Part shown: positions 17,551 to 26,069 of the stretch, piece by piece
Layout of the letters: each line of letters begins with the position of its first letter
Numbering within the stretch: position 1 is the first letter of the stretch
Assembly (NCBI RefSeq): GCF_014269025.2
Contig: NZ_CP077094.1
Coordinates: 2,294,001-2,358,000 of the forward strand
DNA: 64,000 bases
Source of the DNA: Pseudomonas promysalinigenes
GTDB lineage: Bacteria > Pseudomonadota > Gammaproteobacteria > Pseudomonadales > Pseudomonadaceae
Reading direction: 5' to 3'
Notes under the pieces: generated by a model
The model's database searches: none
Told to the model about the DNA's origin: nothing
What the model saw: the letters and a program-made list of their open reading frames with translations, nothing else
Translations under genes and position numbers: made by a program

Positions 17551-18504
17551 ATGTCGATGACCTTCAGATCGTTAGCCAAGAGTGTGCTCACGCTGCAGCC
17601 AGGCTATTCGCTGCGAGCGCTCAACAACAAATACAAGTTGACGGTTTCGATGGCCCGCGAGTGGTCGGGGTTGCAGGCTTTCACTCAGCGCATGTCCAAG
17701 GCCTTGGGCCAGGAGCGCTTCGAGCAGTTGGGTGTGGACTGCATCGGTGTGGTGCAATGGCCCTACATCAGCAAGCGCTGGAACGCTGCGCAGCGGCTTG
17801 CAGCAGTGGCCTCGCATTATGAAGTGGTGACCGCCCAGTGTGCGCCTTTGCTGCTGTTGCAGCGCGATGAGCAGCGCCAGCTATGCGACCTGTCACGCTA
17901 CTCAAGCGGGTGCCGGCTGGTGCTGGACCGGCCGATCTGGTTCAAGCGCGAAGGGGAGCTGGTGATCAACCTGTTCCAGGGCGACCTGCGTGTGGCCTCG
18001 CTGGCCTTCACTTTGTGCCACGAGGCCCAGGGTGTGTGCCTGTATATCGGCGCAGTGCAAGGCATTCACAAAGGTGTGGGCAGCGACACGTCCCTGACCA
18101 TCTACCGCGACCTGACCAAGGACTTCGAAGGCCTACGCCCCAGAAGCCTGCTGATCGAGGCCATCAAGTGCGTCGCCAGGACCCTGGCCGCCCAGCGTAT
18201 CTATGCCGTCGCGGACGAATATCGCCACCATCGACACCCGTATTTCGGCGCCGAGAAGCACCAGGAACTGGCGGCCAATTACGACGTGATCTGGCAGGAG
18301 AACGGCGCCGAGCCCTGCGAGTGGGTGGATTTCTTCAGCATCCCCCTGGCCCCCGCCCAGCGCCCGGTAGAGGAGATCGCGGCGAAGAAGCGGGCGATGT
18401 ACCGCCGGCGCCATGCCTTGCTCGATGACGTGTTTGCCCAGATCCAAGCTGCCATGGTGGGCAGCACGGTGCAGCACAGCGCGGCCGACTTGGCCATTCG
18501 ATGA
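17551..18504 (+). CDS. VirK/YbjX-family (DUF535) protein
   Basis: A 317-residue protein. The core carries the DUF535 hallmarks: VNLFQGD-like strand (VINLFQGDLRVASLAFTL), IGAVQGIHKG, then LRPRSLLIEAIKCVA, IYAVADEYRHHRHPYF. Family members (VirK, YbjX) have been linked to envelope or surface functions, but their biochemistry is unknown. Its location between glycosyltransferase genes, 1 bp after one and 22 bp before the next, argues for a role in EPS assembly. No signal peptide is evident. Family call is firm, role is open. Confidence 0.82.
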   Translation: MSMTFRSLAKSVLTLQPGYSLRALNNKYKLTVSMAREWSGLQAFTQRMSKALGQERFEQLGVDCIGVVQWPYISKRWNAAQRLAAVASHYEVVTAQCAPLLLLQRDEQRQLCDLSRYSSGCRLVLDRPIWFKREGELVINLFQGDLRVASLAFTLCHEAQGVCLYIGAVQGIHKGVGSDTSLTIYRDLTKDFEGLRPRSLLIEAIKCVARTLAAQRIYAVADEYRHHRHPYFGAEKHQELAANYDVIWQENGAEPCEWVDFFSIPLAPAQRPVEEIAAKKRAMYRRRHALLDDVFAQIQAAMVGSTVQHSAADLAIR

Positions 18505-18526
18505 ACGGACACAGATTTGGGGCCTT

Positions 18527-19729
18527 ATGCGAATTGCTTACTTCATCAATCAGTACCCCAAGGTCAGCCATACCTTCATCCGCCGCGAGATACTGGCGCT
18601 GGAGCGCCAAGGCGTCGAGGTGCAGCGCATCGCCCTGCGTGGCTGGGATGCTGAACTGCACGACGCTGAAGACTTGGCGGAGCGGGGCAAAACCCGCTAT
18701 GTGCTGCAGGACGGGCTGAGGGGGTTGCTCAAACCCCTGATGCAGGTGCTGCGGGCACGGCCAAAAGCGTTCCTGACGGCCCTGCGCCTGGCGCTTGGCC
18801 AGGGTTGGCGTGCCGACCGCCCGTGGCCATACCACCTGGTTTATCTCGCCGAGGCATGCCGGCTGCTGCAATGGTTGCAAGACGCTGCGGCAGAACATGT
18901 GCACGCACATTTCGGCACCAACTCCACGGAGGTGGTCATGCTGGCCAACGTGCTGGGCGGCCCGCCTTACAGCTTCACCGTGCATGGGCCGGAAGAGTTC
19001 GACAAGGCTCAGCTTCTGCATTTGGGCGAAAAGGTGCGGCGGGCATCATTCGTTGTCGCCGTCAGCGCCTTCGGGCGTAGCCAGCTATGGCGCTGGGTGG
19101 CCCATGATCAGTGGGGCAAGGTCAAGGTGGTGCATTGCGGCCTGGAACGCAGTTTTCACCAGGTGGCACCGCAAGCAATCACCGCCACGCCTCGGCTGGT
19201 TTGCGTTGGGCGCTTGTGTGAGCAGAAGGGCCAGTTGCTGCTGATCGAAGCTGCACGTGGCCTGGTCAGTCAGGGCGTGCAATTGGAACTGGTATTGGCT
19301 GGCGATGGTGAATTGCGAGGCCCGATTGAAGCACTCATCGTGCGCTACGGTTTGCAAGCGCAGGTGCGCATCACCGGCTGGATCAGCAGCGCGCAGGTGC
19401 GCGACGAGATTCTGGCCGCGCGGGCCATGGTACTGCCAAGCTTTGCCGAAGGTTTGCCGGTGGTCATTATGGAGGCGATGGCGCTGCGCCGACCTGTTCT
19501 TACCACTTACGTGGCCGGTATCCCTGAACTGGTCCGCCACGGCGAGAACGGCTGGCTGTTCCCGGCTGGTAGCGTCGAAGCCTTGACCGAAGCGATGCGC
19601 CAATGCCTGGAGCAGCCCGTGCAGGTGTTGCAGCGCATGGGCGATGCGGCCTATGAGCGGGTATTGCAACGCCACGACATCGATACCGAGGCAGCCAAGC
19701 TGCTCAGCCATTTCAAGGTGCCGGCATGA
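18527..19729 (+). CDS. GT4-family glycosyltransferase
   Basis: A 400-residue GT-B enzyme. The N-terminal half starts RIAYFINQYPKVSHTFIRREI and contains HVHAHFGTNS, the C-terminal half has VGRLCEQKGQLLLIEAA, LAGDGELRGPIEAL and the donor-binding PSFAEGLPVVIMEAMA with E-x7-E. It is typical of exopolysaccharide GT4 enzymes. ATG 18527 starts the conserved N-terminus; the frame is open further upstream but only over the end of the previous gene. The next gene begins in its stop (ATGA overlap). Confidence 0.88.
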   Translation: MRIAYFINQYPKVSHTFIRREILALERQGVEVQRIALRGWDAELHDAEDLAERGKTRYVLQDGLRGLLKPLMQVLRARPKAFLTALRLALGQGWRADRPWPYHLVYLAEACRLLQWLQDAAAEHVHAHFGTNSTEVVMLANVLGGPPYSFTVHGPEEFDKAQLLHLGEKVRRASFVVAVSAFGRSQLWRWVAHDQWGKVKVVHCGLERSFHQVAPQAITATPRLVCVGRLCEQKGQLLLIEAARGLVSQGVQLELVLAGDGELRGPIEALIVRYGLQAQVRITGWISSAQVRDEILAARAMVLPSFAEGLPVVIMEAMALRRPVLTTYVAGIPELVRHGENGWLFPAGSVEALTEAMRQCLEQPVQVLQRMGDAAYERVLQRHDIDTEAAKLLSHFKVPA

Positions 19730-20913
19730 TGACCTTGCTGGCTTGGCTGCTGGGTGGCGTGGCGCTGTTGCTATTGGTACCGGCATTGCTGCTGTTCATC
19801 CAGGTGGTGCTGGCCTGCCTACCTGCTCGGGTGCGACAGAGGCCTCACCTGCCGCGGCCGCGGTTGGCAGTGCTGGTACCTGCGCACAACGAGGCGTCGC
19901 TGATCGTTTCGACGCTGGCCAGCATCCGGCCGCAGCTGCGCGATGGTGACCAACTGCTGGTGGTGGCCGACAACTGCAGCGACCAGACCGCAAGCCTTGC
20001 CCGCGCGGCGGGAGCGCAAGTGGTCGAGCGCGAGGACCTGCTGCGCCGAGGCAAGGGTTATGCATTGGATTTCGGGGTGCAGCACCTGCGCCTGTCGCCA
20101 CCGCAGGTGGTGATCATCATCGATGCAGACTGCCAGGTTGGGGCCGGTGCGCTCGAGCACCTGGCTTGTAGTTGTATAGACCGCGGCCGGCCTGCACAGG
20201 CGTTGTACCTGATGCATGCGCCGCCTGGGGCGGGGCTGAAGGTGCAGGTTGCAGCTTTCGCCTGGCGGGTGAAGAACCTGGTTCGGCCGCAGGGTTGGGC
20301 ACGGGCGGGCCTGCCATGCCAGTTGATGGGGGCAGGCATGGCGTTCAGCTGGCAAGACCTGTCGGCCGTCAACCTGGCTACCGGTCACCTGGTCGAAGAT
20401 CTGAAGCTTGGCCTTGAGTGTGCCGCGCACGGTAAGGCGCCGGTATTCTGCCCGCAGGCTGTGGTGAACAGCCATTTTCCCACTAGCCAGGAAGGCCTGA
20501 ATATTCAGCGCAAGCGCTGGGAGCATGGGCATTTGGGGGTGGTCTTGGCCGATGGGCCCAGGCTGCTCGCCGCTGCGCTGCTCAAGCGTAATTGGCCACT
20601 GTTGGGCATGGCAGTTGACTTACTGGTGCCGCCCCTGGCCTTGCTGTCGTTGCTGTTGATGGTGGTCTTCGCTCTGAGCTGGCTCATGTTCGGCGTAGGG
20701 GGGACGCTGCTGCCTGCACTGCTCGCCAGCTTGGCGTTGGCCTTGCTTGGCGCTGCCATCCTGTTGGCGTGGGCCTGTTTTGCACGGGAGCTGATTCCGT
20801 TTTCGGTACTGCTGTACGCACCGTTCTACGCGGCGCGGAAAATCCCTTTGTATCTGGGGTTCCTGCTCAAGCGCCAGGTCGACTGGGTGCGTTCCAAACG
20901 GGATGACAACTGA
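19726..20913 (+). CDS. Membrane GT2 glycosyltransferase
   Basis: A 395-residue membrane protein. A hydrophobic N-terminal segment (about residues 5-32) is followed by a processive-type GT2 domain: LAVLVPAHNEASLI, LLVVADNCSDQTA, GKGYALDFG, IIIDADCQV (DxD), a GAGMAFSWQDL stretch, VEDLKLGLE (ED motif) and QRKRWEHGHLG (Q-x2-RW motif). C-terminal segments at about 290-375 are membrane-spanning. The Q-x2-RW motif suggests a polymer- or lipid-carrier-related enzyme like cellulose/hyaluronan synthase relatives, although EPS-locus members are often monofunctional. Overlaps both neighbours by 4 and 1 bp. Confidence 0.85.
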   Translation: MMTLLAWLLGGVALLLLVPALLLFIQVVLACLPARVRQRPHLPRPRLAVLVPAHNEASLIVSTLASIRPQLRDGDQLLVVADNCSDQTASLARAAGAQVVEREDLLRRGKGYALDFGVQHLRLSPPQVVIIIDADCQVGAGALEHLACSCIDRGRPAQALYLMHAPPGAGLKVQVAAFAWRVKNLVRPQGWARAGLPCQLMGAGMAFSWQDLSAVNLATGHLVEDLKLGLECAAHGKAPVFCPQAVVNSHFPTSQEGLNIQRKRWEHGHLGVVLADGPRLLAAALLKRNWPLLGMAVDLLVPPLALLSLLLMVVFALSWLMFGVGGTLLPALLASLALALLGAAILLAWACFARELIPFSVLLYAPFYAARKIPLYLGFLLKRQVDWVRSKRDDN

Positions 20914-21662
20914 TGACAGAGCAGGGTTGGCTGCAGCGCTGGAAGATGGTCATGGGCAAGCTGTGCCTGGTGGATGATGCGGCACACGAGCAGCGGCTGC
21001 TGCAGTCACTGTGTTCGGCGCAGCGGCCAACGGTGCTGGGCTTCGTCAATGCCCACGCGATGAACCTGGTGGCTGGCAACGCCGATTATTGCCATGCGCT
21101 GGCTGCTGCCGATGTGCTGCTGCGCGACGGTGCTGGCATGGCAGTGCTGCTGCGTCGCCTGGGGCTTGCGCCGGGCCTGAACATGAACGGCACCGATTTG
21201 ATTCCCAAGCTCCTTACGGGGTTTGAAGGCCGCAATGTGGCTTTCTGGGGAACGCAGGAGCCATTCCTGACCGAAGCCGCGCGGCGTTGCGAGGCAGAGT
21301 TCGGCCTGCAGGTGGTGTCGCGACACCACGGTTTTGCCGATACCGATACTTACCTGGGCCTGGCTGAGCGACATCGCCCTGGGTTGATCGTGCTTGGCAT
21401 GGGGATGCCCAAGCAGGAGCAGTTGGCCGCACGCTTGGCCGTTCTCGATTACCCCTGCCTGATCGTCTGCGGTGGGGCGATCCTGGACTTTCTCGGTGGC
21501 AAGGTCGCGCGGGCGCCTCGCTGGGTAAGGCGGATGAACGCCGAATGGGTGTTCAGGTTACTCAGAGAGCCCAAACGCCTGTTCAAGCGTTACGTGCTAG
21601 GCAACCCATTGTTCCTGTTGCGCGCTCGGTTTTATGCCCGCTCGCCGATGCATCGCCGTTAG
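20913..21662 (+). CDS. WecG/TagA/CpsF-family (GT26) glycosyltransferase
   Basis: A 249-residue enzyme of family GT26. Recognisable parts are VNAHAMNLV, LLRDGAGMAVLLRRLG, MNGTDLIPKLL, VAFWGTQEPFL, IVLGMGMPKQE and CGGAILDFLGGKVARAPRW. These enzymes transfer an N-acetyl-mannosaminyl(uronyl) or related residue to a lipid-linked acceptor. Its presence suggests a ManNAc- or hexose-type sugar early in the repeat unit. Start ATG overlaps the stop of the previous gene by one base. A 197-bp gap follows before the WcaJ-type gene. Confidence 0.9.
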   Translation: MTEQGWLQRWKMVMGKLCLVDDAAHEQRLLQSLCSAQRPTVLGFVNAHAMNLVAGNADYCHALAAADVLLRDGAGMAVLLRRLGLAPGLNMNGTDLIPKLLTGFEGRNVAFWGTQEPFLTEAARRCEAEFGLQVVSRHHGFADTDTYLGLAERHRPGLIVLGMGMPKQEQLAARLAVLDYPCLIVCGGAILDFLGGKVARAPRWVRRMNAEWVFRLLREPKRLFKRYVLGNPLFLLRARFYARSPMHRR

Positions 21663-21859
21663 CGGCCATGCTCAACGCTATCTGTCGAACAGTGGTGGAT
21701 CTTCACCGCAGCATGACCACGGTGCTGCTACAGTGATATCAAACAGACCGGCGCGGTTTGCAGAAGATTTCACAGATTTTTCAGGTACCTGAGTTGAATC
21801 TCCATCCCTTCGTTGTGATGGTCAGGCAGTTGCCACGCACGATTCAGTGAGGCCTTACG

Positions 21860-23281
21860 ATGGTTTTTGAACCCAGAAGCAGTCGTTCGTTACTCCAGCG
21901 TAGAAGTAGCGTCAGCAACGCCATTCAGGCGGGGCTCGACGGTATCGCCGTAACCAGCGTGGCGTGGTACCTGATTTACGACCAGTTTGGTTACATCACT
22001 TCCGACTACGTGATCATGCTGTTGCTGCTGATCGGGGCGCTGGCGGTCATCTATGACCATTACGCCATCTATCGCAGCAATGTTGGGCTGTCGGTTAAGG
22101 CTTTCAGGCTGTTCAAGGCCTGGTCGGCGACGTTCTGTTTCCTGGTGGTGATCGCCTTCCTGACCAAACAGAGCGAAACTTATTCACGGCTGCTGGTGGT
22201 CCAGTTGTTCGTCATTGGGTACTTCGTGCAGCTATTTCTGCATGTGGCGATGCGTGAGCTGCAAAAACGCTTCACCGCCCATGCTCGGCTGGACAATGCC
22301 TTGATCATCGGCGACGGCGACCTGGCCAATTTCCTTTATCAGAAAATCAGCAACAACCCGTGGTTCGGGGAGCGGGTGATGGGCTGCATCTGGGTCGATC
22401 AGGACGACGATCAGGCGCGCCAATCGCAAGAAGGCAAGCAGCGCCTGCCGGTGCTGGGCAGCATCGCCGACCTGGACCAGATCATCGCCCAGCACAACAT
22501 TCGCACGGTTTACCTGGTGACGCCGTTAGGCGGCTCTGCAGTCATCCAGGATGTGTATCTGAAGTTGCTCGACAAGTGCATTGCAGTCAATTGGGTGCCC
22601 GATATCTTCTCGCTGCGCCTGATCAACCACAGCGTCCGGGAAATCGCCGGAATCCCGGTACTGACCCTGTCGGAAACACCGCTGACCGGCACCAGCCTGT
22701 TCTTGAAAAACCTCGAAGACCGTGTGCTGGCCGCGCTTATCTTGCTGTGCGCCTCGCCTGTGCTGCTGGCACTGGCGGTGATCATCAAGCTCGACAGCCC
22801 AGGGCCTGTGTTCTTCCGCCAAGACCGCACCGGCTGGACCGGAGAGTCGTTCCGGATCTGGAAATTCCGCAGCATGCATGTGCATCAGCCGGAAAACGGC
22901 GTGGTCCAGCAAGCGCAGCGCAACGACCCCAGGTTGACGCGAGTCGGCGCATTCATTCGGCGCACCAGCCTCGATGAATTGCCCCAGCTGTTCAACGTGC
23001 TGACCGGGGACATGTCTTTGGTCGGCCCACGGCCCCACGCCTTGCAACACGACACGCTGTATTCCCAGGACATCGTCGATTACTTCGCTCGCCACAACAT
23101 CAAGCCTGGCATGACCGGCCTTGCGCAAGTGCGCGGATACCGCGGCGAAACAAAGGATATCGAGCAGATGATTCAACGGGTCAATTCCGACATCGAATAC
23201 ATCAACAATTGGTCCTTGTGGCTCGATTTCGTGATCCTGGTGCGCACGGTCAATGCCTTCACCGGCAAGCAGGCTTATTGA
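21860..23281 (+). CDS. Undecaprenyl-phosphate sugar phosphotransferase (WcaJ type)
   Basis: A 473-residue polyisoprenyl-phosphate hexose-1-phosphate transferase that starts repeat-unit assembly by placing a sugar-1-phosphate on undecaprenyl phosphate. Four hydrophobic segments lie within about residues 25-135, a Rossmann-like CoA-binding domain at about 140-260, a membrane hairpin near 285-310, and the catalytic domain to the end. The signature LDELPQLFNVLTGDM starts at residue 371 and is followed by SLVGPRP; FFRQDRTG and KFRSMH are also present. The preceding 197-bp gap may hold its own promoter. Confidence 0.92.
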   Translation: MVFEPRSSRSLLQRRSSVSNAIQAGLDGIAVTSVAWYLIYDQFGYITSDYVIMLLLLIGALAVIYDHYAIYRSNVGLSVKAFRLFKAWSATFCFLVVIAFLTKQSETYSRLLVVQLFVIGYFVQLFLHVAMRELQKRFTAHARLDNALIIGDGDLANFLYQKISNNPWFGERVMGCIWVDQDDDQARQSQEGKQRLPVLGSIADLDQIIAQHNIRTVYLVTPLGGSAVIQDVYLKLLDKCIAVNWVPDIFSLRLINHSVREIAGIPVLTLSETPLTGTSLFLKNLEDRVLAALILLCASPVLLALAVIIKLDSPGPVFFRQDRTGWTGESFRIWKFRSMHVHQPENGVVQQAQRNDPRLTRVGAFIRRTSLDELPQLFNVLTGDMSLVGPRPHALQHDTLYSQDIVDYFARHNIKPGMTGLAQVRGYRGETKDIEQMIQRVNSDIEYINNWSLWLDFVILVRTVNAFTGKQAY

Positions 23282-23315
23282 CGCCGCAATTGAATAGCGT
23301 GCAGGGGAGGGATCG

Positions 23316-24977
23316 ATGAGCATCTGGTCAGCAGGTGGGAGCGCTGGCGCGCAGCTGTTGAGGGCGCAGTGGCCTTCGCTGCTGCTGTGGGCGTTTCTGC
23401 TGTCGCCGTTATTTGCCAGACTGCTGTCCGATTGCCAATGCGCCAAGTTCGATGGCTTGGTGCTCTACACCTTCCTCATTTCAGTGCTGTGGCTGCTGGT
23501 GCTGCGCTGCGGCTGGGCCAACCAGTTCAAAGTGCATCTGTGGCTGTTGCCCTTTTATCTGCTGGCCAGTATCGATTTGTTCCTGGTGCTGAATTTCGGC
23601 TCCCGACTGACCGCGGCCTACCTGCTCATCGGGCTGACCAACTACAAGGAGGCAACGGATTTCCTCGCCACCTACTGGCGCTCGATGGCGGGCATCGTGG
23701 TGGTGTTCGTTGGCTGTTACGGGGTGGGCCTTGCCGGCCTGTATGGGCGGCGCCAGCGCCGTAGCAAAGCCATGTGCCAATTGGCATTGGCCGGCTTGGT
23801 GCTCGGTTATGGCGCCTACTTCGTTAAAACCGTCAGCATCAACGCGTTGAACAAGGACGCCGTACTCGATCTGGTGGCCAAGGACCAGAGCACCCCAGTG
23901 GGCTACCTGTCGCAGCTTGCACTGACAGTGGTGTTGTACGAGGAGTCCAAAGGGTACATCAGGAAGCGCCAGCAATCGCAGGTGCAGCTCACGGGTGTTT
24001 CCGACCAAGCCGGCATTCAGACACTGGTGTTTGTGATAGGCGAATCTTCGCGCCCGCACAACTGGTCCCTTTACGGCTACCCAAACAAGACCACGCCCAA
24101 CCTTGAGCGCCAGCCAGGGCTGTTCAAGTTCAACCGCATGTGCACCACCGCGCCTTATACCTCCGTGGCCGTGCCTTCATTGCTCAGCCTGGAGCCGATC
24201 AGCGACTGGAACTTGATCGCATCCAACAAATCGTTGGTGGGGATCCTGCGGGCCGCCGGGTTCGACACTTACTGGTTGTCGTCGCAAGAGGTCGACAGCT
24301 TTGGTGGGATCATCCCGCAAATTGCCGCAGAAGCGCAGTACCGCCAGTACCTGGAACGCAGCTACGACGGCGCACTGCTGCCGGTGTTGCACAACGTGCT
24401 GAGCAAAGCCAACGGGCGCAGACAGGCGATATTCCTGCATATCAAAGGTAGCCACTTCGAATACGCCAGGCGCTTTCCAAGCGACTTCGCCCGGTTCAAA
24501 CCCGCCAGCGGATCCCAGAAGGATCGGATTACGGCCGATTACGACAATTCGGTCCTGTACACAGACTGGATATTGTCCTCGATCATGCATCAGCTCACGG
24601 CCAGTCAGAGCAAAGCGCTGCTGGTATACGCCTCGGACCATGGCGAAAATCTGCTCGATGACGGCCGCAAACTGTTGGGGCACGGCATGGGTAACGAGTA
24701 TGACCTGGCGACCACGGCGTTTGTCTGGTCCACTGGCGACCTGTCGGCCGCGCAGATGCGCAAGTTGCAGAAGTTGAAAACCCGGCAGGACCAGCAGGTC
24801 AGCATCGCCTCATTGCCCCATACGCTGCTCAACATCGCCGGCATTACGATGCCCGGCTACGACAGCACCCAGGACTTGCTCAGCGACGATTTCAAGGCCT
24901 CGCGTTGCTCACACCTGCTGGGCACAGGCTATGTACCGACGTTCGACTTCAGCATCAAGCACATTGCGGCTGAGTGA
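23316..24977 (+). CDS. Membrane phosphoethanolamine-transferase-like sulfatase-fold protein
   Basis: A 553-residue inner-membrane enzyme. Five hydrophobic segments occupy about residues 20-175; the rest is a periplasmic alkaline-phosphatase-superfamily domain. The nucleophile region reads VIGESSRPHNWSLYGYPNKT, with Ser in place of the Thr of EptA (GETAR), as seen in related OpgE/CptA types. HIKGSHFEYARRFP and YASDHGENLLDDG are the metal-binding regions. It probably decorates the EPS or another envelope glycan with phosphoethanolamine. The stop codon is immediately adjacent to the stop of the convergent LysR gene (TGATCA at 24975-24980). Confidence 0.83.
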   Translation: MSIWSAGGSAGAQLLRAQWPSLLLWAFLLSPLFARLLSDCQCAKFDGLVLYTFLISVLWLLVLRCGWANQFKVHLWLLPFYLLASIDLFLVLNFGSRLTAAYLLIGLTNYKEATDFLATYWRSMAGIVVVFVGCYGVGLAGLYGRRQRRSKAMCQLALAGLVLGYGAYFVKTVSINALNKDAVLDLVAKDQSTPVGYLSQLALTVVLYEESKGYIRKRQQSQVQLTGVSDQAGIQTLVFVIGESSRPHNWSLYGYPNKTTPNLERQPGLFKFNRMCTTAPYTSVAVPSLLSLEPISDWNLIASNKSLVGILRAAGFDTYWLSSQEVDSFGGIIPQIAAEAQYRQYLERSYDGALLPVLHNVLSKANGRRQAIFLHIKGSHFEYARRFPSDFARFKPASGSQKDRITADYDNSVLYTDWILSSIMHQLTASQSKALLVYASDHGENLLDDGRKLLGHGMGNEYDLATTAFVWSTGDLSAAQMRKLQKLKTRQDQQVSIASLPHTLLNIAGITMPGYDSTQDLLSDDFKASRCSHLLGTGYVPTFDFSIKHIAAE

Positions 24978-25922
24978 TCAGCTTGCAAGTACCAATGGAT
25001 GCAAGGCTCGGAAGTTGTGCGCTTCTTCTACCAGCCAGTCATGCACCGCGCGGGCGCCCGGCTGGTTCAAACCTCCTGGCGGATAGTGCACTACATAGCG
25101 TTTGTGATTGGCGATCGGGTGGCCGAACGGCACGATCAAAGCCCCTCGTTCCAGTTCGTCATTGAGCAGCGTGCGCCGAGCAATGGCTACGCCGATGCCG
25201 GCGATTGCCGCTTCGATGGTCAGGTGATTACGGTTGAAGGTGTGCCCGCGGCGCACGTCCAGGCCAGTGGCGCCGATACCTTCCAGGTAGAACTCCCATT
25301 CGGCGTATTCGGAACTGCCTCGCCACGCGGTGATGTCGTGCAGCAGCGGGTAGTGAGCCAGATCTGCCGGGCCGTGCAGTGGCGGCCGGGCACGCAGCAG
25401 CGCGGGTGAGCACACCGGGAAGATCTGCTCATCCAGCAACGGTGTCGACAGCATTCCGGGATAACTGCCGTCGTTGAGGTCAATGGCCAGGTCGAAATCG
25501 CCAGGGTGCAAAGCCTGGGCGCTGTCTTCGGCGACCAGGCGTAGCTCGATGTCCGGATAGCGCTGTTGAAACCTCGGCAACCTGGGGGTCAGCCATTTCG
25601 CCAGAAACGACGGGATCGAGCGCAGGCGCAGTGTGCCGCGTATCTCACCGGCATCCAAGCGCAACAGCTCAGCCTCGATAGCGCCGTAGGCGTCGGTCAC
25701 CGTCTGCGCCAGCCGCTGGCCTTCGGCGCTCAGCTCCACACCCCGAGCCCGACGCAGAAACAGTCTGTAGCCCAGCCGCTGCTCGAGCTGACGCATTTGC
25801 TGGCTAACCGCGCCAGGGGTGATGTGCAGTTCCTCTGCACAGCGGGTGAACGACAGATGCCGTGCTGCGCAGGAAAATACATGCAGCCAGACGAACATCT
25901 GACCATTGAGTTGGCGTCGCAT
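24978..25922 (-). CDS. LysR-family regulator (GcvA-like), divergent from sdaA
   Basis: A 314-residue LysR regulator. The winged helix is in the first 65 residues (HLSFTRCAEELHITPGAVSQ, LEQRLGYRLFLRRARG), followed by a substrate-binding-like effector domain (LRLRSIPSFLAKWLTPRLP). The GcvA/AmpR-like N-terminus is typical of regulators of amino-acid genes. It is divergent from the L-serine dehydratase gene with 147 bp between the starts, so that gene is the likely target and a serine-related compound the likely effector. Both are inferences. Confidence 0.88.
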   Translation of the reverse strand: MRRQLNGQMFVWLHVFSCAARHLSFTRCAEELHITPGAVSQQMRQLEQRLGYRLFLRRARGVELSAEGQRLAQTVTDAYGAIEAELLRLDAGEIRGTLRLRSIPSFLAKWLTPRLPRFQQRYPDIELRLVAEDSAQALHPGDFDLAIDLNDGSYPGMLSTPLLDEQIFPVCSPALLRARPPLHGPADLAHYPLLHDITAWRGSSEYAEWEFYLEGIGATGLDVRRGHTFNRNHLTIEAAIAGIGVAIARRTLLNDELERGALIVPFGHPIANHKRYVVHYPPGGLNQPGARAVHDWLVEEAHNFRALHPLVLAS

Positions 25923-26069
25923 CGTTTAGTACCGCTAAAAGCTGGCTTAGGAAGTTTCGTTGGTCATCCTTGCGTGAGCGCGGCAGTATCGCGCAACTTT
26001 GCAGTACCGTTCAATTTTCTCAGACATCCGTGGCGCCGCTCTGACCGCCGGCACGGTTCAGGCATTAGT

